From positions 5,704,001-5,768,000 of the forward strand of contig JBANDB010000002.1 of NCBI GenBank assembly GCA_037576215.1: a stretch of 64,000 bases of DNA. The letters run 5' to 3'. How positions within the stretch are numbered: the first letter of the stretch is position 1; each line of letters starts with the position of its first letter. The position numbers and the translations under genes were made by a program. Of this stretch, positions 32,672 through 43,984 are shown piece by piece. Origin of the DNA: Armillaria gallica. Lineage: Eukaryota; Basidiomycota; Agaricomycetes; Agaricales; Physalacriaceae. The notes beneath the pieces were generated by a model that did not search any database, was not told where the DNA came from, and saw only the letters and a list, made by a program, of their open reading frames with translations.

Positions 32672-34534
32672 TCATCCAACAATGCGATAAATACCGAAAG
32701 AGAATCCTTCAGCATAGTACTGCTTGAAGTGGGAGTGTGTAGAGTCAAGGCCAGGAGATGGCTCTGTAAAATTACCACACAATCTAAGAGTCTGTAGACG
32801 GTCAACTCGACGAGAATCGTCGCTGCTTCTACGAGAATGGACCATACGCACAAGGTCTGAAAAACGGAACTTTCCGCCAGGTATATACAGAGTGCACAAG
32901 CGGGGTAGAACTAACTCCTCCGAAGAAGCATGGTCTAAAGTGAGCTTTTCCATGACCTCCTGAGTGAAGGCATCAGCGCCTAGGCGTGTTAGGCGCAAAT
33001 CTTCGAGAGAAGGTGCAGAAGAAAAGAGTTCTAGTAAATCTTCGGCGAGAACTAGCCCATGGTCGAAGTGCAGTACCGTAATATGGGACTGTGAACGCTG
33101 GAGAAGACGATATATCGAGGCAAAAACGTCCTGAGTTTCGTAGTCGCTTCTTTGGGAGCATGCGACCTTCAGAACAGATAGTCTAGGCAAGACAAGTCTG
33201 TCGGCGACTTGTTGGAAGACAGAATCTTGTTCGGCGTAATCAATGTTCCAAGACGAGATATCCAGCATATGCAGCTGCGGGCAGATCAGAGGGTACACCT
33301 CGCTTCCAAATTCATCCTCTTCAGAACTATCGCCGAATCTCAGAACACACTCCTCCACTTGCTGAAGCTTTCTGAGAACATTCAAATGATGATGCGCCCG
33401 AGGGCCAATATGTCTGAGAGGGTAGACAGGCTGATATGCGTGGTCGCTGCGATACATCTTCAACTGGCGCCAGGGAAGCTCAAATCTTTCCTGCGGATCA
33501 ATTAGATCTACGACCTCCAGCGATTGCAATTTTGGAGCAAAGGAGAGCAGACGTAAGTGAAGAGATTCAACAGAATATATCCCATCTGTGCAAAGGATGA
33601 TCAAGTTCTCTAAGGATGGTAGCGATAGACGCAAGAGGCTCATTTGACAGAAGAGGACCCAGGGAAGATAAAGATGGAGCTCTCGAATACAAGTGGAAAA
33701 CGAGAACAGGATAGCTACCAACTGCGGAGGAAGAAATTCTGCAGTAGATTCCTCCGCAATGTGGCATATCGATATCGACAAGGGGTGTTTTGCCGAGCGG
33801 TCTAACTGTAGTCCAAGCTGTCGGATATAGGAATAGTCTGCGAAATTTGAGTCGGTGATGAAGACATTGACGTAAGACCAGAGTCTTGGGGATGAAAGGC
33901 ACACGCTCCTCCACTGGGTGGAAATCTCCATAAACGACCACAAGGAACAACCTGTAGGCTTAAACTCCCATTTGAACTCTACTGTGTCCTCCTCGTGGTC
34001 TAACCACCCATAGTCCGGTAACCACCTCGCCTCCTGGTCATCCGCCTCCTGGTCATCTGCTTCCTGGTCATTCGCTTCCTGGTCATCTGCCTCCTCGTTC
34101 ATCACGATCTGTGTTCTCTGCACCGGGAAATCGATGACATCAAGGAAAATATGGTTGAGTACCTCCGGAGGGAGACGCCGGACAGGACTGAGGAGATCCC
34201 GCCTTTCGCGGGCTGCCTCAGTGACTCGCGCGTGCTCCTCGTGCAGCGCTACAATCTTTTGGGAAACAACGACGATCTGGGCTTTCAGGGCGAGGGAAAA
34301 GGCCTCAAGATTAGATTTCTCCAACTCGATGCCTTGCATCTGTTCGTTGTATGCTGATATCATGGTCGATAGTACCATCTCTTCGTATTGTGAAGGCGGG
34401 TTATTTGAACGTGTGAGGTGCATCCACTGAGGATCATCGGAGAGGGAAGGTTCGACGGTGAAGGTGCAAGATGGCAAGTGATGGTTTGGACACGGGCATC
34501 CAGAGCAGGGTGCCCACATCGAGTTGGTATACAT
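32672..34534 (-). CDS. F-box protein, tandem copy C
   Basis: Single exon, 620 residues from ATG 34534 (MYTNSMWAPCSGCPCPNHH). Same Cys-rich start, coiled coil and F-box (LSPVRRLPPEVLNHIFLDVI) as copies A and B, but more divergent in the leucine-rich part. It is longer because of an acidic tandem repeat, (EADDQ)n, just after the F-box. Intact frame. Confidence 0.85.
   Translation of the reverse strand: MYTNSMWAPCSGCPCPNHHLPSCTFTVEPSLSDDPQWMHLTRSNNPPSQYEEMVLSTMISAYNEQMQGIELEKSNLEAFSLALKAQIVVVSQKIVALHEEHARVTEAARERRDLLSPVRRLPPEVLNHIFLDVIDFPVQRTQIVMNEEADDQEANDQEADDQEADDQEARWLPDYGWLDHEEDTVEFKWEFKPTGCSLWSFMEISTQWRSVCLSSPRLWSYVNVFITDSNFADYSYIRQLGLQLDRSAKHPLSISICHIAEESTAEFLPPQLVAILFSFSTCIRELHLYLPWVLFCQMSLLRLSLPSLENLIILCTDGIYSVESLHLRLLSFAPKLQSLEVVDLIDPQERFELPWRQLKMYRSDHAYQPVYPLRHIGPRAHHHLNVLRKLQQVEECVLRFGDSSEEDEFGSEVYPLICPQLHMLDISSWNIDYAEQDSVFQQVADRLVLPRLSVLKVACSQRSDYETQDVFASIYRLLQRSQSHITVLHFDHGLVLAEDLLELFSSAPSLEDLRLTRLGADAFTQEVMEKLTLDHASSEELVLPRLCTLYIPGGKFRFSDLVRMVHSRRSSDDSRRVDRLQTLRLCGNFTEPSPGLDSTHSHFKQYYAEGFSFGIYRIVG
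34025..34097. repeat. 15 bp coding minisatellite in F-box copy C
   Basis: About four to five copies of a CCTCCTGGTCATCTG-like unit, encoding Glu-Ala-(Asp/Asn)-Asp-Gln repeats on the minus strand. It is absent from copies A and B, so it expanded after duplication. The 15 bp unit keeps the frame. Confidence 0.8.
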
Positions 34535-34797
34535 GATTATATGGGCCTGTGCGATGAGATGATCGTGAGTCCATCATCCATCATGCAAATGGGAGACCAT
34601 ACCAAGATTGAGAGGGAAGATGTCTTCAAAAAAAGAGTCGAGGGTAAAAAGCTGGGCGTCCGAATTTACGTTCAGTGCTATGGATTCTGCACCAGCACGA
34701 GGTATCAACGAGGTCCTGCCAGAGAGAGAAGCAGACTCTCACGCTGCATTCATGTCAACAGAGCCGGAAGGCTTCGGACCGAACGTCAGCACACATA

Positions 34798-35052
34798 CTG
34801 TTCGATTTCGACCGTAGCTTCATGGGGTGTTACGCGTTATGCTTTATGGGCAAATTACCATAGCTTCATTCACCGAAATATGACGAGAAATTACCATATA
34901 TAGAGTCTCCGGCGCCAGCCGGCTGCCGAAACTTCCCAAATTGGGCCGATACTACCTCTCAGAAGGGCCTGTTACGCGTTACGAATTACCGGGAGCTTCA
35001 CTTCACAAGGTCCCGTTACGCGTTACGTGAATTAACGGTCGAAATCGAACAG
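34798..35052. mobile_element. 255 bp MITE at a TA site
   Basis: 18 bp perfect inverted ends (CTGTTCGATTTCGACCGT at 34798 and its inverse ending 35052) flanked by TA on both sides. The matching upstream region of copy A (about 25966-25975) lacks this insert and shows the empty site. The interior repeats GTTACGCGTTA-like motifs and carries no ORF. Confidence 0.88.
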
Positions 35053-35239
35053 TACTCGCTGCATTCGCTTCATCGTGAAAGAAAGAAAACCAGCGGCCTG
35101 ATATGCGTTCTGGCTGGTGAGTCACAGTGACAATTGTCAAAGATAATTGTCCATCCCTACCAGTGGGGGCGCCATAGAGAGAAAAAGCGGGATTAGCGGC
35201 CCGCGGTTCCGTATTGATCTGATATCAACCCTGGCTCGA

Positions 35240-36142
35240 TACCGATAGGGGTGGATATAAATAATTAAATAAAAGAATATTAAGTCAAAATTCCCAAAAA
35301 GGAAGGAAATCTCGTGGGTGGAAGTCCGAGTGTGTCAAGTTCATGTATTACAGCTAATCCCATACATGGTAACAAGGCATGTTTGGTCAATCCCCGATTC
35401 TTTCCGAACGCAGTGAGGAGAAGGGAGGGCTTTGTCAACCTGAAAACGACCGTTTGCCCACTGTTCCGAGTCCTATGTATATAGGTATCTCAGTTATTAT
35501 GCCATCCTGAACAACCCATGGGAAAATCTATTCGAGGTATCAATTGATCCCGGTGATTGCCGACCTCCCTACTTGAGCTTTGCATGGGAAAATTTCTATT
35601 TGATGTCACTTCTCGCTTCACCGGTTTTTCCCGTTCACTCCGTCGACCTCCAATTGCTGTCTGTTTGCATTCTGGTCCATCCTTGGCTTCTTCTTCGGCC
35701 TCTCACTTCTCTGCTTGTTTCTCTCGTGTTGGACCGGTTCACTCCCTCTTATGGTGTTTTCTTGATATTCTCTACTTGTTTTTTTTTTGTCTTCCAGACC
35801 GATGCCCGAACCTTTGGTTTACGACATTATCGTTATTTTTGCCATGTTCTTGTAACATTTTAAAAGTTGTTTCACCACTGGTTACTCCGATGCTTGTTCG
35901 ACGCTTGTTCGGCGATTTTTTGCTATGAGTTTATTCTATCATCTCCTCTCTCTCCTCCGTCTCCCTTTCCACCTCCTCACTCTCCCTTGCCTCTCCTGCA
36001 CATTTCTTCATTGACGCCTGTTCCTCCAAACCGTCCTCTTCGTACTCAAAGCCTACTTTCCTCTTCATCCTTCCTCCTGACACTGCTCCCATCTCGAATC
36101 CGGTGCCTTTCCTCCTTTCGTGGTCTGCGTTCTAATATTTCT
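35240..36142. other. Pyrimidine-rich region, no gene resolved
   Basis: T/C-rich on the plus strand. ORFs here (for example 35557-35928) look like low-complexity shadows. It may include the 3' UTR of the minus-strand gene that follows. Confidence 0.4.
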
Positions 36143-37330
36143 TCAGTCATTGTGCCCAAGGACGCTTTCCGTATCATTCACCATGGCATGGTTGCAATTT
36201 ACCATTGCCAGTCCTCGCAAGATCAACTTCATCTTTGCACTGTTACCTTTGCATCTCACGAAGATGACGGAGCATTGTGCCTCTACTATGTTGCCCACTC
36301 TGAACATTTGTGGTTTCGCCCTCACGTATCTGCCATCATCAAAACTGTTAGCCTCTAGTCTGTCGACGTGTATCAAGTCCACTCGCCTTTTCTTCGACCC
36401 CTCAATCAATCCCCTGTAGTAGTTCACATCGTTCTCTTCCATGTGTATCAGGTTGCTGCCTGCCAACCACGCTAGTACTCCCCTTGGGTCCACGTCTTGT
36501 CCTATAGGTGTTCCTATCTCCTGCTCGCTCTTGCTTCGAGCTCTGAAGTATCGGTTGGACATCTCGATGGCGTCGTGTCCCTGGAACTTGCTTGGCAACC
36601 ATTCTTGGAGCTGTCCTTGATGGAATTCCCTTTCGCCTGTACATTGAATCTCTTTAATCGCTTTTATCGCGTGGTCGAAGCTATGCCCACCGAATCCAGT
36701 TATTGTAATAGATTGACTAAGGAATCTCAATTTCTCTTTCATCCCCCTGTATGGTATGGTGAGTCATGGCGTGTTTCAATGTGCTTGGATACTCACATTG
36801 TCTCTCTAGTAATTGGTGGCAGGTTCATGTGCGCCAACGTGCCGGTTGCCATGAATACCATCTCCTCGCTTTCACCGGTCTCTTTGTCTTTCTTCGCCAA
36901 GTGCCAAGTCTGCTCTCCATTGTCCGACTCAATGTACATGCCATCTAATCCTCCCATGTCCTTCGCATGTGGTCAGTTTATCGGTAAATATTATGCTGCA
37001 GTCCGCTCACCCTGTATAACCTTGAAAGGTGCATCACGTCTTTGATTGCCCTCTCCTCCGACAGCTCTTCCACGCTTGGCCCTGAATCGGCTGTTCATGT
37101 GAGTGACCTTTATTATGTGTGGAATGCTCACTCGCTGACTTGACGTCATAGTATTGGTCCATATTTTTGTGGTCGCACTTTCGTGGCAAATATTGGGAGG
37201 TCGAGACTTTAGGTGAGTTGCCTTGGTGTGGGGTATATGGCGTTAAGTTTGGGCGGTGCTTTCCCCGACACCATGTGTCCTTCATCATGCATGTCCGTGT
37301 TGCCTTCTTTGCCATATCTTTCATCTGTGC
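36143..37330 (-). CDS. Unknown gene, probably transposon-associated
   Basis: The main exon runs from about 36745 to 36143 on the minus strand (199 codons open). Upstream pieces join through 45-60 bp introns: one ends MNLPPITRET at a GTGAGT donor, and a further one contains EELSEERAIKDVMHLSRLYR. The product includes ITGFGGHSFDHAIKAI, GSNLIHMEENDVNYYRG, and a C-terminal FRVGNIVEAQCSVIFVRCKG. That last pattern resembles uncharacterised multi-copy Agaricomycete proteins often found near transposons (recollection, not a search). The 5' end around 37330 is not resolved. Function unknown. Confidence 0.45.
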
Positions 37331-38570
37331 ATGTCCCCTTGGTTTACTTTCATGTCGGTTCTGCTTACTGCACGCCTACGTGCCTGTCATCTGATGCTTC
37401 TTTCATCCCCCTGTAGCTTGTTGCTCCGCTTGTCTACTGATTGTTTTGTTTGGCTGTGGATCAAGCATCCCCACGTGTCCCATTTCATCTATTTTCAAAA
37501 TTATGACATCGTGAAAGCCTGTTGCATCGGGTGAAGATGGGCCTTCTGGATCATCGTCAGGTTCTTTCATGATCGTCTTATGCTTATCGTCCCTTTTTTA
37601 AAATTTTTACCTGTGCAAATTAATGTCGTCTGTCTATTGATATTAAATAAATATAAATTTGTTTCATCTCTTTGCTTTTCTTGGCCATGTTATCGCTCCT
37701 ATGCTTCACATATTCTGTGTCGTGTACTGGTGTATTTTGGCTAACTATCACATGCATGTGGGCCTTTTAATAACTGTCTTTGTTAATTAGTTTTTGTCTA
37801 TTTTTCCCTTCCCCCTCATTATGCTGTGTTGATTGTGCCTGTGATGCCGTTGCTATTGACATCCTCATTTGTCAACCCTTTATCGTATGACTTTCTTGAT
37901 CTTTGCGCTTCTCCTTCTGCTGTTCATATTGTACGCTCTGTCATCACTGACAGTTTCGTCTATCGTCTAACCTCGTTCTGTCCTATTCTATGCGGTTCCT
38001 TGATGACTTCCCTTATGCCGCTGCTCCATGCCCAATGCTTCTAGTTTGTCTGTGAGGTCTTGTCCGCATCATGTTCAGCCTACTGATCTTGTCTCAATAC
38101 TACCTTTTTATTTGAATTGAATTTATAGCGTACTTGTAGATCAGGAGCATCGTGCTCCCTTCCTTGTGCGATCACTGTTTCTCACCTGCTGTTCATGTCC
38201 TCTTTCCTTTTTTTCCCTCTCTTTCCTTCTCCCTTTGTTAGACGTACTTTTGTTCTACTTTTCTTCTTATTCCGATTTCCTTTGCATCGGTCAATGGTGC
38301 TCCATGTGCTTTCATTTCGTCTGGTTCTTTTCCTTTGTGCGTTTCATCCTTTTTGGACCTGCTATCGTGTTTTCACTATATAATGTTACCGTATCTGCTT
38401 TTCGTTTATTTTCTGTCCCAGTTGTCCTTCAGTCACATTTTGAATTCTGTCAAACTTTGTGACTGTCTACTTTTGTTGAAATGTCTCTACCTTCTAGTTA
38501 AATTTCTCCTTTGCCACAGTACGTGTGCTCTTTCCTATTTTGTTGCTTACCTGACAATGCTGCCCATGCA
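37331..38570. other. T/C-rich region with no resolved gene
   Basis: Skewed toward T and C on the plus strand. ORFs are hydrophobic low-complexity products of that skew. It may contain 5' exons of the following gene; I could not join any with confidence. Confidence 0.35.
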
Positions 38571-41500
38571 GATATGTGGTCCCAAAACGCAAGCAGTCTC
38601 ACCGTGTTCAGTCTGGTGATGTTCCTGTTGCTGCACCTCCAGTTCCTTCTTATGCTGTACCTCCTGTTGCTGCTATGTTTGGTGTCGGCATTGACCCCGC
38701 TTCGTGCGTGCACCCCTCTTTGTCACTTTCATGTTATTGTCTAACTTGTCCTCCTCTCTCGATGTGTAGTCTCCCTCCCAAAAAACACACCTGCACGTGC
38801 GCCATGCCCGTGTTGCTAGTGGTGATACTGTCCCAGCGTATGTGGTACTTTGTTCTTCGCCGTTACTCCTTTTGATTCTCTTCCTACAGTTTGCCCGCCC
38901 CTGGTGGGGCTGTTTATCAGCAGTTGCCTGCAGTATCGGTATCGTACATCATATTCCTTTCTTTTATTTTTGTGCCTCTGTGTCTATCTTCTCTTCTTTA
39001 GCCATCCCACCGCTTCAAATGGTCATACTTTGCGCAAGCGTGTCTCCTATGGGGACCTAACTCCCTCTGAGATTGATGCTGTGATCTCACCCACATTGCA
39101 CACTCCCTCAGAGTACGCCTTTTATTGTGTTTATCTTTTCTGTCGCTGACGATCCTCTTAGGGCGACCCCCCAGTTGCGACCGGTGCATTGGGCTACCGA
39201 CGTTGTCGAAGATGAATCTGCCGTCTCTGGTTCTGAATCAGGCAGCGAAACTGGTTCTGCGTATGTTTTATGCTTCTTCCCTTTGTTTCGAATTAATCGT
39301 GCTGTTAAGTTCTGTTGAGGGCAATCCTTACGTTGATGACATAGCTGAAGAAGGGTCGGATGAGTGCGTATTCCATTGTTGATTTCCTTGTTCTGTGTTC
39401 TGTTTACCTGACGCGTCTCCCTCTTATAGATCTGCATCTGGCTCCAAGGAGGAAGACGAAAATGGTCATGACAATCCATCTGCGTCCTTGCCTTTGCCCT
39501 CTCCCGATATCACAAGTGCTGTCCGATCCTCTCTGTATGTTGTGTCTGTTTTGTTCCACTCATCGTCATACCAACTTTCTGTCTTTAGGCATGCCAGGAC
39601 CAAGACTGAATGCGGTCTGTATGTGGACACTCTGTGCGTATTTGTCATCCTTCTCATGCTCTGCGAACACGCTGTCATGCTCTTGACTTATTTCTATGCA
39701 TGTAGTATGCATCTCGGGCATGCTTCTGATCTCGTGCCAAGTGACGATGTCCGACTTGATCCATCTGTAGCATTGTACGTGTTATATGTCATTCTTGTTT
39801 ATTTCTTGACTTCTTTTCTGATTGTCATCGCTCGCCGATCCAGGTCTACCTCTCGTCATCCTGGTCGATCTCGTAAGGAACCATCGTGCATGCTTGTTCA
39901 TACTTCACTATCATTTTTCTTGGTCTGACATGCCTTACAGCTTACTGTCTTCTGGGGCCTCAGCTGGACCTGGTGATGGTGTGCATGCTGCATCTGCTGC
40001 CCATACCAGTGCTGTTTCACAGCTGCCCTCTTCAACTGGTATGGTGCAGCCTACTGTCTATCTCGAGGACCTCAACGGACCTCCCATGCCTTCTGGTAAG
40101 TGCTCTAAGGCCAAGAAAGCTAAGTCGTCTAGAAACGGAGAAATCCTCGCCGTTCGCGTCGACTTGGCCGGTGGCATGCCTTCTGATGGCACCTCCCGTT
40201 TACCTGTCAAGACACTGGTTATGTCACCTCCCATCATGCATCCGAACTCTGCTCCTGCATCGTCGGCTGTACAACCTGGTACTTTCTGCCCTGTCTTCCA
40301 TCGCATGAACACACTCTCACATTGTCCCTTTAGGTTCATCCTCGACAGTTTCTCTCTTAGATAGTTTGAACACCTTCATCGGGTGCATGTGCCCGCTCTA
40401 TTCTTTCTTATTTATTTAAGGTTTACCCATCGTGCATGTTAGCTCTACCGGTCATGAGTCTTCTCCAGAAGAGGATGATGATGGCGTTGAACACTCTCCT
40501 TCTGCGGATGTTGCTGCTGTGACTTCATCGTTAGTCGCTCTTCTTTTTCTTTGGAGGTGGGTTACCTGTGGTATCTAATTTTACCATTTCCAAGTGAGAC
40601 TTCAGGTGGACATTCACCTTTGGAGCCGGACGATCCGAGTCTCTGTGTTATGCTGCCCGAGATTCAGGAGGAACAGCTGTGAGCCTTCTATCTCACTCTT
40701 ACTTGCCTCAGGTGTGTTCTTCTTATATTTTCCTGTTGTCTTCACTTCTCATCTGATTTGTTCCACAGCGTGTTTCGTGCTATGGTTCCTCTAGGGCAGA
40801 CCATCAGTAATTTTGATCAGCCTCCTTATGTCACCATCGAAGACATGGTGAGTTTATTCACCCCTCACCCTCTCCAGTATGTTTCTCCTTCTTCTTTTCT
40901 GCCATATCGGCACATTGTGTACGTGTTCTCTTATGCTTTTATATGCTCAGCAGGTCCATTGTCGCTTGGCTCTATTTCGTTGGCCATGGATGTTATTGCT
41001 CCTTATCTACCATGCCTCGTCCTCTCTTTTTGTTCGATGGAAAGAAGATGTTGTATAATTCCTCTACTTGTGTTGCCATGATCACTGGTCTCATTATTGA
41101 CTGTAGCATCTTCAAGGATGGCCAACAGGGTGGATGGTCCGGCGCGACTTCTACCCAGGGTGGGAGGCTCCTCCATTCGATCCGTTTACTGCCATTCAGT
41201 CAACCTTGGAGGCGGGAGACTACGATGATTGCAACCGTCTGTGATATTCCCATGAGTGAATCTCAGTCTGAGTGCATGCTGTCTGATGGTGTCGAGTTTG
41301 CCACCAGAGCATTTTCGAGCACCCCCACTAATAATTGCAATAAATGTGCGTTCGTCTGTTCATCGTTCTTATGCTGTTTAGGCTTATTACGCTGTTTTCA
41401 GTCCCTTCCCCTGCTGTACAGAAGCCCTCCATCCCGAAGTCTGCCCCTGCTACCTCCGCACGTGCGAAGACCGGTTGGCCTAAATCACCTGCCAAACCAC

Positions 41501-41881
41501 CTACTCTTGCTTCTCGTGCTCAGAGTCAGTACTATCACTGCCTCAGTTTCGAGGATGAAGGTATGTTCTTTCTTATTGTGTGTATCCTATCATAACCTCA
41601 CGTTCCATGTTATCTCTTACTGTGTAGTTCCTATATTTGATGGGTGGTTTTCTAAGGGTCGCCACTTCCTCTTCCATCCAGAGGATTTTGATAACATCTC
41701 TACCATGCCTCGTGTCACCCGCGACCTTGATCGGTTTGCGTTGGTGGCTGTTGGATATACACCCGGTGTATGGTCTCCTGGCAGTCAGCCCCGTGTCAAC
41801 CTTAACATCCAATTCATTGTTCTCTTGGGCCAGGCTCCTAAACCTGCCATGTTGGCCAAGGCTGGCTATGCCACAGAGTGA
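38571..41881 (+). CDS. Intron-dense gene of unknown function
   Basis: A series of short exons separated by introns of roughly 50-80 bp. Recognisable pieces are 38571-38703 (YVVPKRKQSHRVQSGDVPV), then TASNGHTLRKRVSYGDLTP near 39010, ESAVSGSESGSETGSA near 39230, an acidic/Ser-rich series to about 40520, FDQPPYVTIEDM near 40830, RPLFLFDGKKMLYNSSTCVA near 41020, and FDGWFSKGRHFLFHPEDFD near 41650, ending around 41881. The final globular part (GRHFLFHPEDFD ... RFALVAVGYTPG) resembles a poorly characterised Agaricomycete family (recollection). Frames vary between exons, consistent with splicing. Start and exact exon borders are not resolved. Confidence 0.45.
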
Positions 41882-42792
41882 GTTCTGTAGTATCAGGTCA
41901 ACTTAGGTAGCATCTGTATGCGTTATCTCCCATCGATCTATGTGTGTATAGTTATTGATGTTGTGAAATGAACATGATATGTGACATCAGTTTTGACTCA
42001 GTCTGATTGACAAGTGTGAACCTTATTCATTATGTTATTTTCTTATCCATTATGTCCATGTCCTCCATGGTTATTGCATGTTGTGTCATAATGTTCTTCT
42101 GTCTTTCAAATATTTCCTGCTGGAACGCGCATCCGTGTGCTCAGTCAACATGGCTCATCATGTCGTACACTACGATTTTGCAGTACCTGACTCAAAGATT
42201 TTATGGCATCATCTTGTTCAGTGGTACAATGATTGTCTGTTCATCTTCGCTGGGTCGCTGCTTAACCTATTGTTTTGGATCCATGGTTTCCCTCCATCTA
42301 TCGATGTTGGAACCTTTCCGGTATACACTATCGTTCTCTGAAATTTGTCCGGTTAATGTTCTTTGGCGACGTAGTGCGTACACTCATTGGAGCTGGGCCT
42401 CTATCTGCTGTATTCACTTCCTGAGATACTGTGATGTGCTCCACTATATTGTCCCTATCCATCTTCATCGCAGTTTCCAGTCTTTATTGCCCTTATGTTG
42501 CTTTATTGATGGTTCAGTGCATTCTTGCACTTGTTTTTTGCATCTCGGTTATGTGGTCAATTGTTTGCTGTATATAATATGATTATTGTTGTCCCCTGTC
42601 ATCTCTTTACTCCTGCTCTACCTTGCATCCCCTCCATCATCCTCTTGCCTCGTCTACTCCGGTCATCATGTTGTGGTGACTCTATATGCGACCTTTCAAT
42701 CCTTCTGTTGTAGAGGATGGTCCCATATGTCCTATCCCGACATTTCAGATTGATGCTGATGCGCGGTCCATTAACAGTTAGACTACAGGGCC
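41882..42792. other. T/C-rich spacer, no gene resolved
   Basis: ORFs 42007-42582 and 42078-42341 overlap in different frames and encode hydrophobic low-complexity sequence. A 3' exon of the preceding gene is possible but not supported. Confidence 0.35.
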
Positions 42793-43443
42793 ATGGCGAA
42801 AGCCATTGATGCGTACGATGCCAGTATCACCCGGTCTGAACGTTTGACACGCCTTTGGCTAGGTGTGTCTCTTCCTACACTTATATCTGACCCTGTGACT
42901 ATGCATGCTAACTTGGTCTGCAGGAACCCACGTGTATTATCAGTACATGGCGCGGCTGGTCGGCTTGGCTGGTGATCCGAAAGGCCTCTTGTCTGCCTCG
43001 TTTGGATATAAACACGGTATAGTCCAGTCTCATTGCGAAACAACTCCAGTTGTCAATGCCTCCTTGTCATCCCTTGCCCCAAAATGCTCTTCCCTACCGG
43101 TCCCGCTCGTCGAATCAATTCCAGAAGATATATGGGACGAAATATTCATTCGCCTCCCACATGCTAATCAGCTGCTGGCTAGGTTCATCTGTACTCAGTG
43201 GTGCGATTCATTGACCCCACATATGCACCACTATCTCATTTTGTCCCTGCTGGATCGGTGGATCCGTATCATCGACGATCCTGCCGTCGATGGTGATGCA
43301 ATGTTCCTCCGTATATATGTGACAGAGTGTGAGATTGACCTCTCTGCTGCTATCATCCGGCTGGGTTTGCAGCATATCGTCCACGGTATCCACTTCCTCA
43401 ACTGGCCTGTCTTCATGTACAATTTCTTCTTGCACTTGCTTAC
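42793..43443 (+). pseudogene. F-box gene, 5' half, split by retrotransposon
   Basis: Exon 1 is 42793-42862 (MAKAIDAYDASITRSERL). A 61 bp intron ends at 42923, and exon 2 runs to the insertion point at 43443. The F-box is PLVESIPEDIWDEIFIRLPHANQLLARFICTQW. The frame is open right up to the insertion and resumes in the same frame at 52889 if the element and one target duplication are removed. The N-terminal layout resembles the gene at 54979. The split allele cannot make the full protein unless the element is spliced out. Confidence 0.75.
43439..43443. repeat. Target-site duplication CTTAC, left copy
   Basis: CTTAC directly before the left LTR, repeated at 52884-52888 directly after the right LTR. 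A 5 bp duplication is standard for Ty3/gypsy integrases. Confidence 0.93.
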
Positions 43444-43950
43444 TGTAAGACCCGAACTTCAATCAAAGGTGATTAGATCGGCTGTATCGCGTTCGTACAG
43501 TCACCGTCTAGCCCTTGTGATGATTGACACCCAAGACTCACTTTAGGAACTCTTAGCAGAGGAGGAGGAGGTTGTTCGGTATGAATAAACTTTAGCTCAA
43601 AGCTAGGGAAATACAGGCTTTGAGTAAGCTACTTATATACTAAAGTCAAGGTCCGTAAAAGGTACTAAAGGGAGGCTACCGTGTTAGAAAGTGAATAAGC
43701 CAATTACACGATAGCCGAGAAATAAGACGTGCTCAAGACGTGTTAAGTCGTATTGAGTACGTGTCGCGTATGCGTTGGCCGAGTGTGACGTGTGGAGTAC
43801 GTGTTGCGTACATGTCGACCGAGTGTGACGTGTTAGCGATGTGAAGATTTATGAAGACTCCCCGGGAGTCACGGATCTAAGGTGGTGAGTCATCTTATCT
43901 TATCTGTCAAAGATAAGATAAGATGCGGAAAAAACGAATAAATCGTAACA
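43444..43950 (-). repeat. 3' LTR (left copy)
   Basis: 507 bp, TGTAAGACC...CGTAACA on the plus strand. In element sense it contains TATATAAGTAGC followed about 30 bp later by CCCTAGCTTTGAGCTAAAG, the likely transcript start. One mismatch to the right LTR seen (GACACCC here, GACGCCC there). Confidence 0.95.
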
Positions 43951-43967
43951 TTACCCCCCCACTAGGG
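43951..43967 (-). other. Polypurine tract
   Basis: In element sense, AGTGGGGGGGTAA directly abuts the 3' LTR, the position used to prime plus-strand DNA synthesis. Confidence 0.65.
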
Positions 43968-43984
43968 CAGGTGTCCCAACTGCC

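Noticed and set aside
34025..34097. CRISPR-like array
   Set aside because: The 15 bp units are directly adjacent with no spacers and encode an in-frame acidic repeat in a fungal F-box gene.
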